In this document: positions 26,401-38,262 of the stretch, piece by piece
Position numbering within the stretch: position 1 is the stretch's first letter
Layout of the letters: each line of letters starts with the position of its first letter
Assembly: GCF_009604385.1 (NCBI RefSeq)
Contig: NZ_WEGJ01000026.1
Location: forward strand, 1 to 64,000
Length of the DNA: 64,000 nt
Direction: 5' to 3'
Origin: Streptomyces smaragdinus
GTDB taxonomy: Bacteria; Actinomycetota; Actinomycetes; Streptomycetales; Streptomycetaceae
Program-made: the position numbers and the translations under genes
The notes under the pieces: generated by a model
What the model was told of the DNA's origin: nothing
The model's database searches: none
Seen by the model: the letters and a program-made list of their open reading frames with translations, nothing else

Positions 26401-28000
26401 GGTCGGACTCGGGGGCGGTGTCCTCGAGCCAGCCGGCGCGGACGGCGTCGGCGGTCTCCTGCTCGACCTCGGCGAGGCGCTGGCGCAGATGGCCGGCCTC
26501 GCTGCGGGCCCGCTCGGCGGCGGTGGCTGCGGCCGTGGCGGCCGTGTGGGCGGACTCCGACTCCGCCTGCAGGGTGGTGGAACGCTCCTCCTCCTCGTTG
26601 GCCCGTAGCTCACCGGCCCGGGCGGCCCGGTCGAGGGCGCGGACGAGGTCGCCGGCGGCCCGGGCGCGGGCGGCGAGCGCGGGGGCGGCGTCGCGTTCGG
26701 CCTCGTGGATGGCGGCGGAGACGCGGGCGGCGCGGTCGGCGGCGGCGCGGTGGCGCAGGACGGCCTCGGCGGCGAGCCACGCGGACTGCAGGGTGCGGGC
26801 GTCGGTCAGCTCGCGGCGCTGGGCGGCGGCGTCCTTCTCCGCGGCGGCCAGCGCCAGACAGGCGTGCCGGTGGGCGAGCTCGGCGGCGATCGCCTCGCTG
26901 CGGTCACGGGCGCGGCGGGCGTCGGACACCGCGTGCCCGGCGGCGGTGACCTGGCCGGCGAGGACGACGGCCCGGCCGCGCTCGGCGGCGGCGCGGGCGG
27001 CGAGGCGGCGGACCAGGGCGGCGGTGCGGCGCTCGGCCCCGGCGTGGATCTCGCGGACCCGGGTGCGGTGGGCGGTGGCCCCGGCGACGGCCTCGAGGAG
27101 GTCCAGGGAGCCGGCGGTGAAGTCGCGCTCCGCGGTGAGCTCGGCGCGCCGGCCCAGCTTGTGGGCGAAGCCGTGCACCAGGTCGGCGAGGCCGTCGGTG
27201 TCGCGGGTGTCGGTGACGGCGCGCAGCAGCAGGTCGGTGAAGTCGGAGTCGTTCTTCACCGCGAACAGGCCGGCCGCCTCGCCCTCGTCGGCGTTCATCT
27301 CCCGCTGGTAGCGGAACAGCTCCGGGTCCAGGCCCAGCTCGGTGAGGTGTTCGTTCCACCGCTCGTGGATCTCCTCCCAGGAGACCTCCAGATGCGGGTA
27401 GAAGCGGCCGGCCTCGGTCAGCGCGTCACGGAAGCCCTTCATGGTGCGCCGCCGGCCGCGCGCGCCCGAGACGCCCTCGAGGGCCTCGGCGGGCGACGGT
27501 ACGAAGCTCGCCTCGGCGACGGGCAGCGCGTCCAGGCTCATCCCGGGGCCGGGACGGAAGGAGTACCAGGCCTCGGAGAACTTCCGCGGGTCGGTGGAGA
27601 CCTGACGGCCGCGCCATTCGCTGACCTTGCCGACGACGATCGTCTCGCCGGTACGGGTGTGCTGCCACTCCAGCGCCACGTGCCCGCAGTCGTCGGCGAG
27701 GAGGAACTTGCGCAGCACACCGGAGCTGGCGCCGCCCAGGGTGTTGCGGTGGCCGGGCAGCATCACCGAGAAGATCAGCTTGAGCAGGACGGACTTGCCG
27801 CCGCCGTTCTCCAGGAAGAGCACGCCCGCGGGAGCCGGGCGGCGCGGCGGGCCGGCCGGCTCGTCGGCGAAGAAGTCGCCCTGCGCCGGTGCCGGTTCGG
27901 GCACCGGCTCGCCCACTCCGCGCAGGTCCAGCACGGTGTCGGCGTAGCGCGCACCGGCGGGCCCGATGGAGTAGAGGCGGATCCGGGACAGTTCGTACAT
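23450..28000 (-). CDS. SMC/MukB-like ABC ATPase with long coiled coil
   Basis: A protein of 1516 residues. The N-terminal ATPase half has Walker A ENGGGKS (64-70). Long Ala/Glu/Arg coiled coils flank a central globular part (roughly 640-800, around LPGWRYLAQAVDPADHAAVLAARPELVDGVVI) that could be a hinge. The C-terminal half has the ABC signature FSGGQ (about 1383) and Walker B TLFLDNPIG (D1421). The residue after the Walker B Asp is Asn, where SMC proteins have the catalytic Glu. It is the last gene of a three-gene operon in the order of kleisin-kite-SMC complexes (MksFEB/JetABC). DNA loop extrusion or DNA clamping is the likely activity. No nuclease gene follows. Confidence 0.85.
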   Translation of the reverse strand: MYELSRIRLYSIGPAGARYADTVLDLRGVGEPVPEPAPAQGDFFADEPAGPPRRPAPAGVLFLENGGGKSVLLKLIFSVMLPGHRNTLGGASSGVLRKFLLADDCGHVALEWQHTRTGETIVVGKVSEWRGRQVSTDPRKFSEAWYSFRPGPGMSLDALPVAEASFVPSPAEALEGVSGARGRRRTMKGFRDALTEAGRFYPHLEVSWEEIHERWNEHLTELGLDPELFRYQREMNADEGEAAGLFAVKNDSDFTDLLLRAVTDTRDTDGLADLVHGFAHKLGRRAELTAERDFTAGSLDLLEAVAGATAHRTRVREIHAGAERRTAALVRRLAARAAAERGRAVVLAGQVTAAGHAVSDARRARDRSEAIAAELAHRHACLALAAAEKDAAAQRRELTDARTLQSAWLAAEAVLRHRAAADRAARVSAAIHEAERDAAPALAARARAAGDLVRALDRAARAGELRANEEEERSTTLQAESESAHTAATAAATAAERARSEAGHLRQRLAEVEQETADAVRAGWLEDTAPESDPARAALAASDAEKTAVAAWDTARETAARTAERAQEAAARLARAELAAARAADAVLAAEASYDNELRAARGLGAEPRLAELLGGDALTAEDLDRNADALRERLEDANTTAERRLFDLRTAAADDARILGALGDGGLLPPGPDVLATVEYLGEHGIPALPGWRYLAQAVDPADHAAVLAARPELVDGVVITDPASHARAREVLADASLLPRSAVAVGTAAALIAPAPDTGGDTGVFLVPPNPAMHDERAADEERRQLRDRATARDEDIRALAARLTADRALAARLASWRTGCPAGRLTDLAAAAEAARTAAAAADEALAEDRTARDATAEAAADAARGRDERQEAAQRARRSADALAGLAHRLRERSRWQARLRELADATAGHEAEATGCLARARAADEDRRGAQRAADDARRTARALRAERAEIAGAAEDTDADGERTGAALPALREAYRAASQVYERVGVGADLRAEQARAESEETSALADLGRLTNKVRTRAGRLLEGTDGADAPSRQAAAARAEELVHLLESRAESASEQLGRLRGEAERLAPQGADAHADLPDELLPADAGHAQSLLRTAGGELAAHTAALEEATAAHEELLHTHRAADDAARGFEETAAQLRDLLRTAADDDPDTDEEPYPGPLDAARQATAEARRSLRGCAADLSAAETALRDTCDVLVRHANSTRYEQVRTPARQQIRELPAAALPEHAPAWAKAFAPRLRVLTDELEQLERNRDSIVDRLRGLVESALTTLRAAQRLSQLPEGLGEWSGQEFLRIRFTDPDQLTLGERLGEVIDDATRAAVRKNGDLRRDGMSLLLRAVEAALRPKGVSVEILKPDAVLRAERVPVGQMGDVFSGGQLLTAAIALYCTMAALRSNDRGHDRHRHAGTLFLDNPIGRANATYLLELQRAVADALGVQLLYTTGLFDTTALAEFPLVIRLRNDADLRAGLKYISIEEHLRPGLPHQPEESDPTHGEVTATRLFRRTPD

Positions 28001-28030
28001 GGCTCTCGCAGAAGGTCGGCGGGACGGCGG

Positions 28031-28909
28031 TCAGGCGTCGCGCTGGTCGGGGAAGAAGGGCAGGGAGGCGTCGGCGACCAGCTCCAGGTCCCCGGTCTCG
28101 TCGGGCGGGAGGAGGCTGGCGGTACCGTCGCCGACGGGGACGACGCCCAGCTCGAGCAGCTCGGCCATGGCGGCGCCGCCGGCCATGTCGCGGACCTGCA
28201 GCTGGTAGCGCGCGGTGGTGCGGTACGTGCCGCCGGCCTCGTCCGAGGTGCGCTGGAGGAAGCCGGAGTCGGTGAGGAAGGCGACGGCCTTGCCGATGAT
28301 GCCGGTCGTCGAACCGGCCAGCCGGCGCGCGTCCTTGGTCGCGCCCGTGGCGCTGCGCCGCGCGTACACCCGCCAGGCGGCCTCCAGACCGGGGGCCTCG
28401 GTCGCCGGGTCGGTGTTCTCCCCGGTGGCCTCCGCGCGCTCCTCCAGCCGGCGGCAGGCCTGGCGGACGAAGGCGTCGACGCCGTTGACGGTGATCCGGC
28501 CGATGTAGCCGTCGTCGGCGAGGTCGTCGGGGCGGGGGAAGGCCATGGCGGCGACGGCCAGATGGGCCAGGCCGTGCAGGAACCGGTCGGCGGAGTCGGC
28601 GCCGGCCCGGCGCGCGTACTCGCCCATGCGGACGGCGAACACGGAGTCCTCGGCGGCGGTGACGGCCATCCCGGCGCGGCCCGACACCTCCAGCACGACG
28701 AGCCCGAGGCCGGTGGCGACGGCGTCCGCCAGCCGTGCGAAGGGCGGGTCCTCGCGGTAGCGGCGCAGCAGCTCGGCGTACTCCAGGTCGCGCGACGGCA
28801 GCAGCTTGGGCTGCAGTCCGAAGGCGACGAGCCGGGCGGCGTCGGCGGTGTCGGCGGGCGTCACGGGCGCGGGCGCCGCGTCGGCCGCCGTGCTGTGCTC
28901 GCTGCTCAT
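28031..28909 (-). CDS. putative kite-type subunit (MksE/JetB-like position)
   Basis: A protein of 292 residues, mostly helical, with no signal or membrane segment and an acidic, Ala-rich N terminus. The C-terminal half (GIIGKAVAFLTDSGFLQRTSDEAGGTYRTTARYQLQVRDMA) has the helix-then-beta-hairpin pattern of a winged helix, as in kite proteins that bind SMC complexes. It starts at the ATG at 28909, 31 bases after its upstream neighbour, and is followed 30 bases later by the SMC gene. The kite role is inferred from size, gene order and winged-helix character; I recognise no named domain. Confidence 0.7.
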   Translation of the reverse strand: MSSEHSTAADAAPAPVTPADTADAARLVAFGLQPKLLPSRDLEYAELLRRYREDPPFARLADAVATGLGLVVLEVSGRAGMAVTAAEDSVFAVRMGEYARRAGADSADRFLHGLAHLAVAAMAFPRPDDLADDGYIGRITVNGVDAFVRQACRRLEERAEATGENTDPATEAPGLEAAWRVYARRSATGATKDARRLAGSTTGIIGKAVAFLTDSGFLQRTSDEAGGTYRTTARYQLQVRDMAGGAAMAELLELGVVPVGDGTASLLPPDETGDLELVADASLPFFPDQRDA

Positions 28910-28940
28910 CGGTGCTCCGTCCAGGTCGGGTTGCCGGGGG

Positions 28941-30473
28941 TCACGACGCGCCCTCCGTCCGGTCGGCGGCCATCCCGGCGGCGTCCAGCAGGGCCGTGCC
29001 GACGATGAGGTCGGCGCCGCCGAACTCGGGGTCGTCCAGCTCGGTGCCGTCGTCCACGGCGAACAGCAGCCGCTCCTCGCCCTGCCGGTACGCCGTGCCG
29101 ACGGCGGGGGCGGCGGCGTGCACCGCGAGGAGGGCGACGAGGTAGGGCAGCGAGGGGTCGCGGCGGCGGGCCTCGGCGAGCAGGCCGGACAGCCGGCGCG
29201 GCGCGTCGGGCGGCAGCTCGAGGAGGTCCAGGGCGCGGGCCAGCTGCTCCTCGCTGAAGCGGCTGGCGTCGGGCGTGGCGATCAGGTCCGGCTCGGGCAT
29301 CTCGGCGCCCAGGTGCTCGCGCTCGGCGGGCGGGGTGAACAGCATGTCGACCAGGTCCCCGACCCGTACGGAGTGCGGCGAGCGCAGCCCCGTACCGCGG
29401 GCGAACCAGGCGTCCGTGACCCGGACCGACCGCTCCAGCGCCAGCGGCAGCACGGGCGCGAGGAGCTGCCCGTACAGATCGAGCCCGGAGTGGGCGGCCG
29501 GGGTGGCGAACGCCTGCCGGTCCTGCTCGGCGCGGAACAGCGGGCCGGCGTCGAGCAGCCGGGACTGCAGCTGGGTGTGGCGGCGGATGCAGTCCTTGAC
29601 GATGTCGACGAGCTCGGCGGCGCGCCGCTTGTGCTCGGGGTCCTCGGCCTCGTCGCGGGAGCGGCGGATGTTGGTGAGGATGGCGTTCTCGTGCCGGTAG
29701 CGGTCGGCGACGTGGTCCAGGGCCTCGCTTATCAGGTCGGGGACGGCCCGCAGCCAGTCCACCGCGCGGACGTTGCGCCGGGTGGCCTCCAGGGCGCGGC
29801 GCAGCGTCTCGGCGTACTGGACGGTGCGGTAGCGCGCCTGCTCGGCGGCGAGCTGGGCGTCGGCGAGCCTGCCCCGCTGGATCAGCACCTCGAGCTTCAC
29901 CTCGGCGGCGATCTGGGCGCTGGTGACGTCGGTGTCGAGGGCGCCGACGAGAACGTTGACCGCCTCGTCGGTGGTACGGAGGTAGACCGCGCCGCCGGGG
30001 CCGGGCACCTCCTCGATCAGCTTGAAGTCGTAGTCCCGGCGCACGTACGAGCCGTCGGGCGCGAAGGTGCCGTACACCGCGCGGAAGCCGCGGTCGACGC
30101 TGCCGACGTTGATCAGATTGTCCAGCACCCAGCGGGCGACCCGCTCGTGCTCGGCCGCGGGGCGGCGCGGCGCCTGGGCGGCGGCGCGCGGCAGCAGCCG
30201 GGCGACCACCTGCTCGTGGTCGGCGCCGGTGTCGAAGTCCATCTGCAGGGTGACCAGGTCGATCGCCGCCAGCGCCAGCTCCGCCATGGCGTACCCGCCG
30301 TACTCCCCCGCGAGCATCGTCTTGCGCACGTCGAGGTCGTGCAGCGGCGCGGTGCAGGCGAGCGCGCGCAGCCGCCGGGCCAGGCCCTCGTCGGCGGCCG
30401 GGCCCGCGGCGGGCCTGGTCACGCCCGGGTGGGGCGGCCCGGTCTCGGTCGGAACGGTGGCAGGTGCAGTCAC
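28941..30473 (-). CDS. putative kleisin-type subunit (MksF/JetA-like position)
   Basis: A protein of 510 residues, largely helical. The middle has a long helical stretch (RGRLADAQLAAEQARYRTVQ ... ETLRRALEATRRNVRAVDWL ... LISEALDHVADRYRHENAIL) that could be the kleisin coiled coil contacting an SMC neck. The C-terminal part resembles a winged helix followed by an acidic strand (LLFAVDDGTELDDPEFGGADL). It is the first gene of the three-gene SMC-like operon. GTG at 30473 is preferred; a GTG at 30518 is possible but adds an unstructured leader. The kleisin assignment is an inference from order and size. Confidence 0.68.
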   Translation of the reverse strand: MTAPATVPTETGPPHPGVTRPAAGPAADEGLARRLRALACTAPLHDLDVRKTMLAGEYGGYAMAELALAAIDLVTLQMDFDTGADHEQVVARLLPRAAAQAPRRPAAEHERVARWVLDNLINVGSVDRGFRAVYGTFAPDGSYVRRDYDFKLIEEVPGPGGAVYLRTTDEAVNVLVGALDTDVTSAQIAAEVKLEVLIQRGRLADAQLAAEQARYRTVQYAETLRRALEATRRNVRAVDWLRAVPDLISEALDHVADRYRHENAILTNIRRSRDEAEDPEHKRRAAELVDIVKDCIRRHTQLQSRLLDAGPLFRAEQDRQAFATPAAHSGLDLYGQLLAPVLPLALERSVRVTDAWFARGTGLRSPHSVRVGDLVDMLFTPPAEREHLGAEMPEPDLIATPDASRFSEEQLARALDLLELPPDAPRRLSGLLAEARRRDPSLPYLVALLAVHAAAPAVGTAYRQGEERLLFAVDDGTELDDPEFGGADLIVGTALLDAAGMAADRTEGAS

Positions 30474-30530
30474 GTCGGACAGATTAGGCGCTGCCACCGA
30501 CAACGATCGAAACGGCACGGATCAGACGGC

Positions 30531-34130
<3,600 letters not shown>

Positions 34131-34163
34131 CCCGGCATTGTCGCAGCGCGGCGGGCGAGGGGT

Positions 34164-35315
34164 TCACACCTGCTCCCGCGCGGCGGGCAGCCGGGCCGTG
34201 CCGTGCGCCGCGAGGAACGCGTCCACCGCCGCCGGCCAGCCGTAGCCCTCGGCGCGGCGGCGGGCGGCCTCCCGCCGCGCCGTCGCGTCCCGGGCGAGGA
34301 GCCGCTGCACGGCGTCCGCGAACGCGGTGCCGTTGTCCGCGGCGGTGTCCCCTGCCGGGCCGACGATCGCCGGGAGCGCGGACAGCGCGCTGGCCACCAC
34401 CGGAGTGCCGCACGCCAGCGCCTCCAGGGCGGCGAGGCCGAAGGTCTCCACCGGGCCGGGCGCCAGGGCGATGTCGGCGGACGCCTGGAGGGCGGCGACC
34501 TCGGGGGCGGGCAGATGGCCGAGGAACTCCACCGGCAGCCGCGCCGCCCGCGCCCGGGCCTCCAGCCGGTCGCGCAGGGGGCCGTCGCCGGCGACGACGA
34601 GCCGGGCGCGCACTCCGCGCTGCCGGAGCTCCGCCAGCGCGTCCAGCGCCCGCCCCGGCCGCTTCTCCGGGGAGAGCCGCGAGCACATGAGCAGCAGGAC
34701 GTCGTCCTCGCCCACCAGGCGTCCGCGCAGGGAGGCGCTGCGGTGCGCCGGGTGGCACCGGGTGAGGTCCACGCCGAGGGGCGCGCGCAGGATGTTGCGG
34801 GCGCCGATCCGCTCGAACTCGCGGGCCGCCCACTCGGTGGTGCACACGATCCGTTGGAAAGCGTGGGCGGAGCGCCGGTTGAGGGCGTCGGCGGCGCGTA
34901 CGGCGGCGCCGCCGGGGACGCCCCAGGTGCCGAGGACGCCGTCGACGCTCTCGTGCGAGACCATCACGGCCGGTACCCGGGCGCGCCGGGCCCAGCCGCC
35001 GGTCCAGCGCAGGGTGGTGCGGTCGGAGACCTCGAGCCGGTCGGGCGCCAGCCGGTGCAGCAGCCGGGTCAGGGGGCGGCGTCCGACGAGGACGCGGTAG
35101 CCGCCGGTGCCGGGCAGCACGGGGCCGGGCAGCGTGATGACGCGGCCCTGTTCCGTCTCCCGGTCGCGGTACGCGGGGCCGGGCAGGACGAGCACCGGTT
35201 CGTGGCCGGCCGCGCGGTAGCCGGTGCCGAGTTCACGCAGGGCGGTGCGCAGTCCGCCGGAGGCGGGGGCGACGAAGTTGGCGAGGCGGACGATCCGCAG
35301 CCCGGCGGGTCTCAT
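34164..35315 (-). CDS. GT4-family glycosyltransferase
   Basis: A protein of 383 residues with a GT-B fold. The N-terminal acceptor domain begins LRIVRLANFVAPASGGLRTALRELG. The C-terminal NDP-sugar domain has the phosphate-binding CSRLSPEKRPGRALDALAEL and the GPVETFGLAALEALACGTPVVAS (E-x7-E) motif of retaining GT4 enzymes. It probably uses GDP-mannose or UDP-sugar on a lipid acceptor. It overlaps the upstream GT4 gene by ATGA, so the two act in one pathway, perhaps supplied by NDP-sugars like those of the 1459-3966 enzyme. The exact sugar is unknown. Confidence 0.88.
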   Translation of the reverse strand: MRPAGLRIVRLANFVAPASGGLRTALRELGTGYRAAGHEPVLVLPGPAYRDRETEQGRVITLPGPVLPGTGGYRVLVGRRPLTRLLHRLAPDRLEVSDRTTLRWTGGWARRARVPAVMVSHESVDGVLGTWGVPGGAAVRAADALNRRSAHAFQRIVCTTEWAAREFERIGARNILRAPLGVDLTRCHPAHRSASLRGRLVGEDDVLLLMCSRLSPEKRPGRALDALAELRQRGVRARLVVAGDGPLRDRLEARARAARLPVEFLGHLPAPEVAALQASADIALAPGPVETFGLAALEALACGTPVVASALSALPAIVGPAGDTAADNGTAFADAVQRLLARDATARREAARRRAEGYGWPAAVDAFLAAHGTARLPAAREQV

Positions 35316-36436
35316 GCGGCGACCGCCGTCCGCCGCGCGAGGACCTCCTCGTAGCAGCCGATCAGCTGGTCGCCGACGGCCTCCCAGGTACGAGCGGCCA
35401 CCGCGGCCCGCCCGGCGCGGCCGAACTCCGCGCGCAGCTCCGGGGCGTCCGTCAGCCTTTGGACCGCGTCGCGTACGGCCCCGGCGTCCATCGGCGGCAC
35501 CAGCAGGCCCGTCCGCTCGTGCGCGACGAGGTCGAGGGGGCCGCCGGCGGCGGGGGCGATCACCGGGACACCGGACGCCATGGCCTCCTGCACGGTCTGG
35601 CAGAACGTCTCGAACGGGCCCGTGTGCACGAACATGTCGAGGGAGGCGTAGATGCGCGCCAGTTCGTCACCGGTGCGCATGCCGAGGAAGCGGGCGCCCG
35701 GCACGCTCTCGCGCAGCGCGGGGGCGCTCGGTCCGTCACCGGCCACCACGACCCGTACGTCCGGCAGCCGCGCGGCCAGGGACATCAGTTCGACGTGCTT
35801 CTCGGGTGCCAGCCGGCCGACGTACCCCACGAGCGTCCCGGCGCCGCCGGCCAGGCCGCGGCGCAGCTCCTCGTCGCGGCGCGCGGGGTGGAAGCGGTGC
35901 GAGTCGACGCCGCGCGGCCACATCCGCACCCGGGGCACGCCGTGTCCGGCCAGCAGGGCCATCGCGGCGGACGACGGGGCGAGGGTGACGGCGGCGGCGG
36001 TGTGCACGGTGCGGATCCGCCGCCAGGCCAGGGCCTCTCCGGCGCCCATGTAGGTGCGGGCGTAGGAGCCCAGGTCGGTCTGGTAGACGGCGACGGAGGG
36101 GATGCCCAGCCGCGTTGCCACGGCCGCTCCCCGGGCGCCCAGGACGAACGGGCTGGCCAGGTGGACCAGTTCGGCGCGGTGGGCGCTCAGCTCCGCGGCG
36201 AGGCGCCGGCTCGGCAGGGCGAGGCGAACCTGCGGGTAACCCGGGAGGGACACGGCGGGCAGCCGCACCACCCGGCAGGGCGGCGGGGGACCCTCGCTCG
36301 CGCCCTGCGGCGCCGCGGGGGCGACGACCAGGACGTCGTGGCCGCGCCGTACGAGGTGCCGGACGGTCTGCTGGGCGCAGTGGGCCACCCCGTTGATGTC
36401 GGGGGGAAAGGACTCGGTGACGACGGCGATACGCAT
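35312..36436 (-). CDS. GT4-family glycosyltransferase, MgtA-like
   Basis: A protein of 374 residues with a GT-B fold. The N terminus is MRIAVVTESFPPDINGVAHC. The sugar-nucleotide site shows VGYVGRLAPEKHVELM and GPFETFCQTVQEAMASGVPVIAPAAGGP. The N-terminal pattern is that of the GDP-mannose-dependent MgtA/PimB-related enzymes that mannosylate glycolipids in actinobacteria. No membrane helix is present; such enzymes work at the inner face of the membrane. It is the first gene of the glycosyltransferase pair; the second starts inside its stop codon. Confidence 0.88.
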   Translation of the reverse strand: MRIAVVTESFPPDINGVAHCAQQTVRHLVRRGHDVLVVAPAAPQGASEGPPPPCRVVRLPAVSLPGYPQVRLALPSRRLAAELSAHRAELVHLASPFVLGARGAAVATRLGIPSVAVYQTDLGSYARTYMGAGEALAWRRIRTVHTAAAVTLAPSSAAMALLAGHGVPRVRMWPRGVDSHRFHPARRDEELRRGLAGGAGTLVGYVGRLAPEKHVELMSLAARLPDVRVVVAGDGPSAPALRESVPGARFLGMRTGDELARIYASLDMFVHTGPFETFCQTVQEAMASGVPVIAPAAGGPLDLVAHERTGLLVPPMDAGAVRDAVQRLTDAPELRAEFGRAGRAAVAARTWEAVGDQLIGCYEEVLARRTAVAA

Positions 36437-36536
36437 ACCCGTGTTCTGGCCGGTCCGGTGGAGGCCGGGGCCACGGCGAGCTGACGCCGGGGGGAACGTC
36501 CCGTGAGCAGTTGGGGCGCCTCGTCCCCAGAGGCCG

Positions 36537-37967
36537 TCACGCGTGGCGCGAGGGGCCCTCGGGGGTGATGCGGGTGCGTACCGCGGTCTGCACGCCGGCC
36601 TCCTCGGCCGGGTCGGTGGCCAGCCGGCGCAGCTGGTCCACGACCCGCGAGTCGGCGGTCTCCGCGGTACGGGCGGCCAGCTCCCGGGTGGTCTCCTCGC
36701 AGTCCCACAGGCACTCGACGGCGAAGCCGCGGCCGAACGCCGGATCGGTGGCCGCCAGCGCCGCGGCGGCCAGGCCCCGGAGCTGGGACGAGGCGGTCTC
36801 CCGGTAGATGTGACGCAGCACCGGCGCCGCGTCCCGGATGCCGAGCCGCCCGGCGCCCTCCGTCAGCGCCCACAGGGCCGTCGTGTCGGGCCCCTCCAGC
36901 CGCACCGTGCGCAGCAGCGCGGCGCGCACGGCCTCGGCGTCCCCGGCCCCGCCGCGCCGGGCGAGCATCACGCCCGCGGCCGTGCCCAGGGCGTCGGACC
37001 GGCCGACCCAGCGGCGGGCCCGGGCCACGGCCGCCGGTGAACTCATGCGACCGTACGCGGACAGCGCCGTCGCGGCGACATAGGCGGAGCCGGTGGCGGT
37101 AGCCAGCTCGATCAGGTTGAGGGCCTGCGGATCGGCGGTGGCGGCCAGATGGGCCAGCGCGGCGCCCCGGGCGCCGTCGGGTCCGCCGGCGGCGGCGGAC
37201 AGCAGCTCCGGATAGTCGGTGGCGGTGCCGACGGCGGCCAGACAGCGGGCGGCGGCCGAGTGCCGCGGCCAGTCGGGGTTGTCCTCGTAGCCCTGCTGGG
37301 CCCAGCCCAGGACGGCGGTGACGCTCCAGTCGGGGCGCGGGCCGCCGGGGCGCAGCTGGCGCTGCCAGAGGGCGAAGCTGCGGCGCTCCTGGGCGCCGCG
37401 GACCCGTTCGCCCAGGACCGGGTCGTCGGCCCACAGATTCCACGGCCGGGGCTCGAAGGCCTCGGCGACGGCGGCGGCCAGGGCGCCGTCACCCTCCGGA
37501 GTCGCCGCGAAGCGCGCCAGGACGGCCGGGCCCAGTGAGCGCAGGCCCTCGTCGTCGTCGCGCACCGCGAGCTCGTCCAGGGCCCACTGCCAGGCGGCGC
37601 CGCGGGCCGCGTAGCGGCGCAGCAGCAGGAGGGCGTCGGTGCGGCCGTATCCGGCCAGATGGCCGAGGACCGACAGGGCCAGGCCGGTGCGCTGCTCGTC
37701 GGCCTCGTCCGACGCGGTGTCGTCGGCGTCGAAGAGGTGCTCCGCCACGGCGTCCAGGTCCGCGTCCAGGTCCCGCCAGAGGCGTGCGTAGTACAGGGAG
37801 CGGTTCTCCACCTGCCAGTCGCTGCGCGGGTCGTGCAGTACGCATTGCCGCAGCGCTTCGACGGCCTCCGCCCGGGGGGCGGCTAGGGCATGCAGGGTCC
37901 CGTCTCCGCGGCCCCTTTGCAGGAGCCCGAGCAGGGTGCCGCTGGGCGCTATGACTGGCTCGAACAT
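36537..37967 (-). CDS. HEAT-repeat protein
   Basis: A protein of 476 residues made of tandem helical pairs. Clear HEAT-like units include ARGAALAHLAATADPQALNLIELA, GSAYVAATALSAYGRM and SSQLRGLAAAALAATDPAFG. There is no signal peptide or membrane segment. HEAT solenoids bind proteins; in actinobacteria this type is annotated only as HEAT-repeat domain protein. The ATG at 37967 is the first start giving a folded protein, although it lacks a good ribosome-binding site. It lies 100 bases upstream of the glycosyltransferase pair on the same strand. Confidence 0.8.
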   Translation of the reverse strand: MFEPVIAPSGTLLGLLQRGRGDGTLHALAAPRAEAVEALRQCVLHDPRSDWQVENRSLYYARLWRDLDADLDAVAEHLFDADDTASDEADEQRTGLALSVLGHLAGYGRTDALLLLRRYAARGAAWQWALDELAVRDDDEGLRSLGPAVLARFAATPEGDGALAAAVAEAFEPRPWNLWADDPVLGERVRGAQERRSFALWQRQLRPGGPRPDWSVTAVLGWAQQGYEDNPDWPRHSAAARCLAAVGTATDYPELLSAAAGGPDGARGAALAHLAATADPQALNLIELATATGSAYVAATALSAYGRMSSPAAVARARRWVGRSDALGTAAGVMLARRGGAGDAEAVRAALLRTVRLEGPDTTALWALTEGAGRLGIRDAAPVLRHIYRETASSQLRGLAAAALAATDPAFGRGFAVECLWDCEETTRELAARTAETADSRVVDQLRRLATDPAEEAGVQTAVRTRITPEGPSRHA

Positions 37968-38262
37968 GAGGTCAGCATCCGTGGTGGGGACTGGGCTGGC
38001 AACGGAATTATCCGCGAACGGACGTACCGGACACCACGTCCGGCACGTATGGGGCGTCCCGGCCGCGGCACCGGGGAAGCCTACCTGGACCCCGGCATTC
38101 CGCGGCCACGCCGACCTCCCGAGCAGGGCCTTTGGCATATGCCTGCGGCATCATCACTCCGAGTATTGCGAAATTGCTTACACATCGTCGCCCTCTGTGC
38201 GACAGTCGTAGCGGCCCCTTCTCCTTACGTACCCGGCCCCGCCGGGAGGCATCGGAGCGCTC
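37968..38262. other. 295-base divergent intergenic region
   Basis: This spacer separates the HEAT gene from the PAS-PP2C gene. It holds a perfect 10-base palindrome GGCATATGCC at 38134-38143 and a noticeably AT-richer patch (about 38131-38190, including GAGTATTGCGAAATTGC with ATTGC repeated) that is the likely promoter area of the downstream gene. No open frame of coding character is seen. Confidence 0.5.

Noticed and set aside
24290..26608. Glycine-rich 772-residue frame antisense to the SMC-like gene
   Set aside because: Low-complexity artefact of the Ala-rich coiled coil read on the other strand.
24300..27100. Dense GGCGGC-type repetition suggesting a CRISPR or satellite repeat
   Set aside because: It is codon repetition in an Ala/Arg/Glu coiled coil without constant repeat length or spacers.
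23450..30473. Wadjet plasmid-defence system
   Set aside because: Order and sizes fit JetABC, but there is no JetD gene beside it, and the locus sits among housekeeping genes.
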